A DNA stretch of 9,298 bases from an uncultured Traorella sp. (lineage in GTDB: Bacteria; Bacillota_I; Bacilli_A; Erysipelotrichales; Erysipelotrichaceae): assembly GCA_945919165.1 (NCBI GenBank), contig CAMEIZ010000068.1, positions 1 to 9,298 on the forward strand, written 5' to 3'. Position numbers and translations under genes: made by a program. Of the stretch, positions 5,419 to 9,298 are shown piece after piece. A model generated the notes under the pieces. The model made no database searches. It was not told the DNA's origin and saw only the letters and a program-made list of their open reading frames with translations. Position 1 is the stretch's first letter. Each line of letters opens with the position of its first letter.

Positions 5419-6510
5419 ATGGCAGAAGTAGTATTAAAAAATATTAATAAAGTTTATGACAATAATGTTCAGGCTGTCTTTGATTTTAATCTGGAGATCA
5501 AGGATAAGGAATTTGTGGTTTTTGTTGGGCCTAGCGGTTGCGGAAAATCAACAACACTGCGTATGATTGCCGGCTTGGAGGAAATCACTAGCGGTGAGCT
5601 CTATATTGATGGAGTGCTGTGCAATGAAGTGGAACCTAAGGATCGTGACATCGCAATGGTTTTCCAGTCTTATGCTCTTTATCCGCATATGAGTGTTTAT
5701 GAAAATATGGCTTTTGGTTTAAAAATCAGAAAGCTTCCAAAAGATGAAATTGATAAACGAGTACGAGAAGTTGCCAGAATTCTGGAAATTGAACCGTATT
5801 TAGACCGTAAACCGAAAGCTTTGTCTGGAGGACAGCGTCAGCGTGTTGCACTGGGACGTGCAATTGTCCGTAATTCAAAGGTTTTTCTGATGGATGAACC
5901 TTTGTCAAATCTGGATGCCAAGCTTCGTGTTCAGATGCGCTCTGAAATTATTAAATTACATCATGATATCAATGCGACTACGATTTATGTAACACATGAT
6001 CAGACTGAAGCCATGACAATGGCAGATCGTATTGTCGTAATGAAAGATGGTTATATTCAACAGATTGGAACACCAAAAGAAATCTATAATAATCCGGCAA
6101 ATATCTTTGTTGGAAGCTTTTTGGGTTCTCCTGCTATGAATTTTATTGACTGTCGTTATGAAAACGGTAAGATTAATGTTGCCGGTATGAGTTGGGATGT
6201 TCCGGATATGTTCCACGAAGATTTGATGGAATATAATGGACAAGATGTTGTGTTGGGTATTCGTCCGGAAGATATTCATGGAGAAGTTATTGTTCACTCA
6301 ACATATCCAAGCGCTAAATTTACGTATAAAGTTGAAATCTGTGAATTATTGGGACATGAATTTGTTGTTCATGGTCAGTTAGGTGGCAGTCGTGTCATTG
6401 CGAAAGTGCCATCACGCTTAAATATTTCAATCGGAGAAGAAGTTGATTTGTTTGTTGATATGGCAAAGATTCACTTCTTTGACAAAAAGACAACACGATT
6501 AATTAAGTAG
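5419..6510 (+). CDS. msmK: ABC transporter ATP-binding protein, MsmK/UgpC type
   Basis: A 363-residue ATPase of the MalK/UgpC/MsmK group that energises carbohydrate ABC importers of the MalE-F-G kind at the inner face of the membrane. All nucleotide-binding elements are present: Walker A GPSGCGKST (37-45), Q-loop Q83, signature LSGGQRQRVALGRA (135-148), Walker B VFLMDE (155-160), D-loop SNLDA and switch histidine H193 in TIYVTHDQTEAM. After about residue 240 comes the C-terminal TOBE/regulatory region with GIRPEDIH, typical of UgpC-type members. Length matches the family. GGAGGG lies six bases before the ATG. It follows the regulator by 52 bp without a good promoter of its own and is followed by a terminator. 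Such ATPases often serve several sugar importers, so it may not be exclusive to the MalEF system next door. The msmK symbol is by family, not orthology. Confidence 0.93.
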   Translation: MAEVVLKNINKVYDNNVQAVFDFNLEIKDKEFVVFVGPSGCGKSTTLRMIAGLEEITSGELYIDGVLCNEVEPKDRDIAMVFQSYALYPHMSVYENMAFGLKIRKLPKDEIDKRVREVARILEIEPYLDRKPKALSGGQRQRVALGRAIVRNSKVFLMDEPLSNLDAKLRVQMRSEIIKLHHDINATTIYVTHDQTEAMTMADRIVVMKDGYIQQIGTPKEIYNNPANIFVGSFLGSPAMNFIDCRYENGKINVAGMSWDVPDMFHEDLMEYNGQDVVLGIRPEDIHGEVIVHSTYPSAKFTYKVEICELLGHEFVVHGQLGGSRVIAKVPSRLNISIGEEVDLFVDMAKIHFFDKKTTRLIK

Positions 6511-6537
6511 AAAATATTAAATCTATTTTGATTACAT

Positions 6538-6566
6538 AAAAGGATCCGAATCAAAGGATCTTTTTT
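6538..6566 (+). terminator. Intrinsic terminator after the ATPase gene
   Basis: AAAAGGATCC (6538-6547) pairs with GGATCTTTTT (6556-6565) around an 8-base loop, with one G-U pair, and ends in six T residues. It closes the ntdP-to-ATPase operon. Confidence 0.85.
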
Positions 6567-6700
6567 AGTTTTATTTCATTTAAATATGCATAATCTTTTT
6601 TATTTCACATAAGAATTAATAAAGTAATAAACATTTCAAACGTTTTTTTCAAACTTAATTATGGGTTATTTACCTAAAACTGATTAAAAAAATAAAAATA

Positions 6701-6714
6701 TGAAATCGTTTACA
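6701..6714 (+). promoter_or_regulatory. Catabolite-responsive element (cre), CcpA site
   Basis: TGAAATCGTTTACA matches the consensus TGNAANCGNTNNCA at every specified position. It lies just upstream of the malE -35 box, centred near -52, where CcpA could repress or, in some genes, activate. A LacI-type MalR could also use it. Confidence 0.7.
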
Positions 6715-6722
6715 AATAGTAC

Positions 6723-6752
6723 TTGACAAACATTCTGCAGAAAGAGTATGAT
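6723..6752 (+). promoter_or_regulatory. Promoter of the malE-malF transcript
   Basis: A perfect -35 TTGACA (6723-6728) and a -10 TATGAT (6747-6752) are separated by 18 bases; transcription should begin near 6759, giving a 5' leader of about 75 bases that contains three operator-like sites. Confidence 0.8.
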
Positions 6753-6766
6753 AAAAGCACAAGGAG

Positions 6767-6793
6767 GGAAAACGATTTCTGTAAACGCTTTAT
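6767..6793 (+). promoter_or_regulatory. Two adjoining cre/LacI-type sites in the malE leader
   Basis: GGAAAACGATTTCT (6767-6780) and TGTAAACGCTTTAT (6780-6793) each match seven of the nine fixed positions of the cre consensus and touch end to end. Placed just after the transcription start, they would act by blocking initiation or elongation. Confidence 0.55.
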
Positions 6794-6807
6794 TTTTTTT
6801 GAATACA

Positions 6808-6822
6808 GGAAAAACGTTTTCC
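6808..6822 (+). promoter_or_regulatory. Palindromic LacI-family operator before the malE ribosome binding site
   Basis: GGAAAA-ACG-TTTTCC is a 15-bp palindrome with an AAAACGTTTT core, typical of LacI-family regulators such as MalR. It fits the cre consensus less well (three mismatches) and may belong to a local regulator not in this window. It lies just three bases upstream of the malE ribosome binding site. Confidence 0.55.
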
Positions 6823-6835
6823 AGAAAGGAAGACT

Positions 6836-8032
6836 ATGTTTAAAAAATTTATGAAAACAGTTCTGGCTGTTGGTATGGCATTAAGTTTAGGTGCCTGCGG
6901 CAGCAAACAGGGTGGCGAAACAGTTACTCTGAAGGTTTGGGGAGCTCAGGACGACCAGGCAATGCTTGGTGAAATGATCGAAGCTTTTAAAGAAGCAAAC
7001 CCAGACAAAACATGGGATATCACTTTAGGTGTTGTTGGTGAACCTGATGCAAAGGCTAAATATTTGGAAGATCCAGCAGCAGCTGCTGATGTATTCGCAT
7101 TCCCAAATGATCAGTTGTATGAATTGATTGATGCAGGTGCTTTGTATAAAGTTACTCGTAATAAAGATGCAGTTGTGAAAGCAAATATGGAAGGTGCTAT
7201 TGATGCTGCAAGTAAAGGTGACGAATTATATGCTTACCCATTCTCAGCTGATAATGGATATTTCTTATATTACAACAAAGCTGCATTATCTGATACAGAT
7301 ATCGCAACTCTGGATGGATTGATGGCTGCTGCTAACACAGCTGGCAAGAAAGTATTCATGGATGTTTCAAATGGATATTACATTGCTTCTTTCTTAATTG
7401 CAGCTGGTGCTCAGTTCTCAATGGAAGATCCATACTTCTCAATTGACAAAGCAAAAGGTGTTGCAGCTTTAGACGCTGTTAAGGCATTTACTGCTGATAA
7501 AGCATTCTTAACAGGTGATGATAATGTATTGAAGGCTGGATTCCAGGATGGATCTATTATTGCTGGTGTTTCCGGACAGTGGAACTCAAAAGATATCGCA
7601 GAAATCTTAGGTGACAACTATGCTGCTACAAAATTACCTACTTTCACATTAGCTGGTGAACAGGTACAGATGGGAAGCTTTGTTGGATATAAACTGATGG
7701 GTGTAAACTCACAGACTGATTTCCCAGAAGAAGCTATGGCTTTGGCTGAATGGTTAACAAATGAAGAAAACCAGTTAATCCGTTTCCAGAAACGTGAAAT
7801 TGGACCTTCTAACTTAAATGTTGCAGCTTCTGATGAAGTAAAAGCGAACGTTGCATTATCTGCATTGGCAGCTCAGTCAGTGTTTGGTATTTCTCAGAAA
7901 GACGTTGTTGGTGAATACTGGACACCTGCTGAAGCAGTTGGTACTGCACTTGAAGGAAAAGACTACTCTAAGACTTCTGAAGAATTGTTAGATAACTTGC
8001 AGGCTCAGATCGTTGCTGAAAAGAATAAATAA
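6836..8032 (+). CDS. malE: Maltodextrin-type ABC substrate-binding lipoprotein
   Basis: A 398-residue extracellular solute-binding protein (family 1, MalE-like). The N-terminus is a lipoprotein signal: MFKKFMK, a hydrophobic run and the lipobox LGAC with C21 as the lipidated cysteine, so it is anchored to the outer face of the membrane. The mature part opens with TVTLKVWGAQDDQAML, has ADVFAFPNDQLYELIDAGAL and FSADNGYFLYYNKAAL where MalE proteins contact sugar, and later GVSGQWNS and AMALAEWLTNEENQ. Its codon use (many GCT, GCA, TTC, AAA) suggests high expression. It is the first gene of its transcript, with a strong promoter and catabolite operators. Maltodextrin is the likely ligand from family and neighbours (GH13, MalF, MsmK), but isomaltose-type or other oligosaccharides cannot be excluded. 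Downstream hairpins probably keep its level above that of the permeases. Confidence 0.92.
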   Translation: MFKKFMKTVLAVGMALSLGACGSKQGGETVTLKVWGAQDDQAMLGEMIEAFKEANPDKTWDITLGVVGEPDAKAKYLEDPAAAADVFAFPNDQLYELIDAGALYKVTRNKDAVVKANMEGAIDAASKGDELYAYPFSADNGYFLYYNKAALSDTDIATLDGLMAAANTAGKKVFMDVSNGYYIASFLIAAGAQFSMEDPYFSIDKAKGVAALDAVKAFTADKAFLTGDDNVLKAGFQDGSIIAGVSGQWNSKDIAEILGDNYAATKLPTFTLAGEQVQMGSFVGYKLMGVNSQTDFPEEAMALAEWLTNEENQLIRFQKREIGPSNLNVAASDEVKANVALSALAAQSVFGISQKDVVGEYWTPAEAVGTALEGKDYSKTSEELLDNLQAQIVAEKNK

Positions 8033-8039
8033 GTAGATC

Positions 8040-8063
8040 AAGGGCAAATGAAAATTTGCCCTT
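8040..8063 (+). terminator. First malE-malF intergenic hairpin
   Basis: AAGGGCAAAT-GAAA-ATTTGCCCTT is a perfect 10-bp stem with a GAAA tetraloop seven bases after the malE stop. The following CTCTTAT is only a weak U tract, so it may act as a partial terminator or a 3' stabiliser of malE mRNA. Confidence 0.7.
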
Positions 8064-8084
8064 CTCTTATATTAAGCGTAATTG

Positions 8085-8122
8085 AAGGGTAAATCTGCTT
8101 AACAGGCATCATTTACCTTTTT
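8085..8122 (+). terminator. Second malE-malF intergenic hairpin with U tract
   Basis: AAGGGTAAAT (8085-8094) pairs with ATTTACCTTT (8111-8120), with one G-U pair, around a 16-base loop that has a small inner CTG/CAG stem; T residues follow. It looks like an intrinsic, probably leaky, terminator 30 bases before malF. Its left arm can also pair with the right arm of the first hairpin. Confidence 0.65.
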
Positions 8123-8151
8123 CATTTATCAAGTAGTAAAAGGAGATTGCT

Positions 8152-9298
8152 ATGAAAAAAATAAAAAAAATAATGAAGGTAATTGCTTCTCCGTTTGTCA
8201 ATTATTTCAAGATATTTCAAGATGGTGATATCAAAACAAGACTCAGTTATCTGATTATGGGTTTTGGAAATTTCACCAGAAAACAAGTTGCAAAGGGGCT
8301 TTTGTTTTTAGGAATTGAAATAGGTTTTATTGCTTATATGATTGTCAATGGTTTCTATTATCTGTCAATGCTGTCAACTTTGGGTGTGAATGAACAAACG
8401 GAAGTCTGGAATGAAGAAAAGCAGATTTACCAGAAAATTTTGGGGGATAATTCACTGCTGCTGCTTTTGTTTGGCATATGTACAGTTGTGATCATCATTG
8501 CCTTTATCTGTGTTTATTATATGAATATCAAGTCTGCTTATCATACGCAGAAATTAGCAGAACAGGGAAAACACATCAATTCTTTCAAAGAAGATTACAG
8601 AGATTTATGGGATAAAAATTTTCATATCACTGTATTATCAGTACCTTTACTGTTAACCTTTGTATTTACTGTTTTGCCTCTGATTTTCATGATTGCTTTA
8701 GCTTTTACAAATTATAATAAAACGCATCAGCCTCCGGGAAAATTGTTTACTTGGGTTGGTTTGAGCAATTTCAAAGATCTGTTTGGTGGAAATCCATTCT
8801 ATTTCACAACTTTTAGAGATTTGTTTATCTGGACGATTGTTTGGGCGATATTTGCTACTTTTTTGAACTATATTTTAGGTATGCTGTTAGCCATTCTGAT
8901 CAATCGAAAAGGAATTAAGTTTAAAGGAATGTGGAGAACTTTCTTTGTTATTACCATTGCCGTACCTCAGTTTGTTTCATTAATGTTAATGAGTAAGCTT
9001 TTACATGATCAGGGTGCAGTAAATGTTCTTTTAAGGACTTTGGGAATTTTGGGCGAAACTGATTTTATACCATTTTTGACAAATGGTACGCTTGCGAAAG
9101 TGGTTGTTATTGTGGTTAACCTTTGGGTAGGAGTTCCTTATTCAATGCTGATTACCAGCGGTATTTTAATGAACATACCACAGGATTTATATGAAAGTGC
9201 CAAAATTGACGGTGCTGGTCCATGGAAAATGTTTACAAAAATCACGCTTCCTTACATGCTGTTTGTGACAACTCCTTATTTAATCACGCAGTTTATTG
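8152..9298 (+). CDS. malF: Maltodextrin-type ABC permease MalF (MalC), 3' end cut by window edge
   Basis: The ATG at 8152 follows AAAAGGAG at good spacing; 382 codons are open to the right edge with no stop, against a usual length near 430. The start is basic (MKKIKKIMK) and carries a cytoplasmic segment with FQDGDIKTRLSYLIMGFGNF, typical of Gram-positive MalF/MalC. Hydrophobic segments are visible near residues 50-72, 100-122, 158-185, 224-250, 264-284 and 315-340. The EAA loop that docks on the ATPase is present: ESAKIDGAGPWKMFTKITLP (348-367), with the conserved G354 and the LP end. The protein forms half of the membrane channel for the sugar captured by MalE; MalG is expected next. It is co-transcribed with malE through two hairpins, so its expression is likely lower. 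Confidence 0.93.
   Translation, partial: MKKIKKIMKVIASPFVNYFKIFQDGDIKTRLSYLIMGFGNFTRKQVAKGLLFLGIEIGFIAYMIVNGFYYLSMLSTLGVNEQTEVWNEEKQIYQKILGDNSLLLLLFGICTVVIIIAFICVYYMNIKSAYHTQKLAEQGKHINSFKEDYRDLWDKNFHITVLSVPLLLTFVFTVLPLIFMIALAFTNYNKTHQPPGKLFTWVGLSNFKDLFGGNPFYFTTFRDLFIWTIVWAIFATFLNYILGMLLAILINRKGIKFKGMWRTFFVITIAVPQFVSLMLMSKLLHDQGAVNVLLRTLGILGETDFIPFLTNGTLAKVVVIVVNLWVGVPYSMLITSGILMNIPQDLYESAKIDGAGPWKMFTKITLPYMLFVTTPYLITQFI

Larger units (their letters stand above)
6567..6835 (+). promoter_or_regulatory. Regulatory region of malE: promoter plus operator cluster
   Basis: The gap between the ATPase terminator and malE holds no gene. It contains the promoter, four good CcpA/LacI-type sites described separately and a weaker AAACGTTT core at 6638-6645. 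A ribosome-binding-site-like AAGGAGGG (6761-6768) has no start codon at a workable distance. The true malE site is AAAGGA (6825-6830). Confidence 0.7.

Noticed and set aside
6761..6780. Leader peptide start after AAGGAGGG in the malE 5' leader
   Set aside because: No ATG, GTG or TTG lies within a usable distance of this site.
1..9298. CRISPR array, tRNA, rRNA, transposase or phage attachment site
   Set aside because: No repeated spacer units, no recognisable RNA gene sequence and no transposase or integrase coding region were seen on either strand.

Overview
The window reads as chromosomal DNA from a low-GC, probably spore-forming Firmicute. The A+T-rich composition, strong AAGGAGG-type ribosome binding sites, two CotF-like small proteins and the Gram-positive maltodextrin transporter style (lipoprotein MalE, separate MsmK/UgpC-type ATPase) fit an Erysipelotrichia-like gut bacterium. 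That placement is inference from protein flavour, not a database match.

The left third lies on the minus strand. Reading along that strand, there are two small CotF-like genes (2502 to 2047) ending in a compact terminator; then a free-methionine-(R)-sulfoxide reductase gene (ending at 1553) with its own promoter but no ordinary start codon; then an ankyrin-repeat protein (1383 to 325) and an Imm48-like protein cut by the left edge. The last two look like an immunity pair of the polymorphic-toxin type.

The right two thirds lie on the plus strand and form an alpha-glucan uptake and breakdown locus. A promoter at 2553-2581 drives a DUF402 nucleotide phosphatase (ntdP-like), a cytoplasmic GH13 alpha-glucosidase, a small HTH_30 (PucR/CdaR-type) regulator overlapping it by 4 nt, and an MsmK/UgpC-type ABC ATPase, ending in an intrinsic terminator (6538-6566). 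A second unit follows: a strong promoter surrounded by CcpA/LacI-type operators, a MalE-like lipoprotein, two tandem hairpins, and a MalF-like permease that runs off the right edge (MalG is expected beyond).

How the genes work together: MalE captures extracellular maltodextrin or isomalto-oligosaccharide, MalF (with an unseen MalG) moves it across the membrane, the MsmK-like ATPase powers import, and the GH13 enzyme hydrolyses it in the cytoplasm. Carbon-catabolite control at malE and the embedded HTH_30 regulator probably set expression. The least ordinary points are the four-arm, attenuator-like RNA structure between malE and malF, the operon-embedded regulator with an unrecognised N-terminal domain, and the start-codon problem of the sulfoxide reductase gene.
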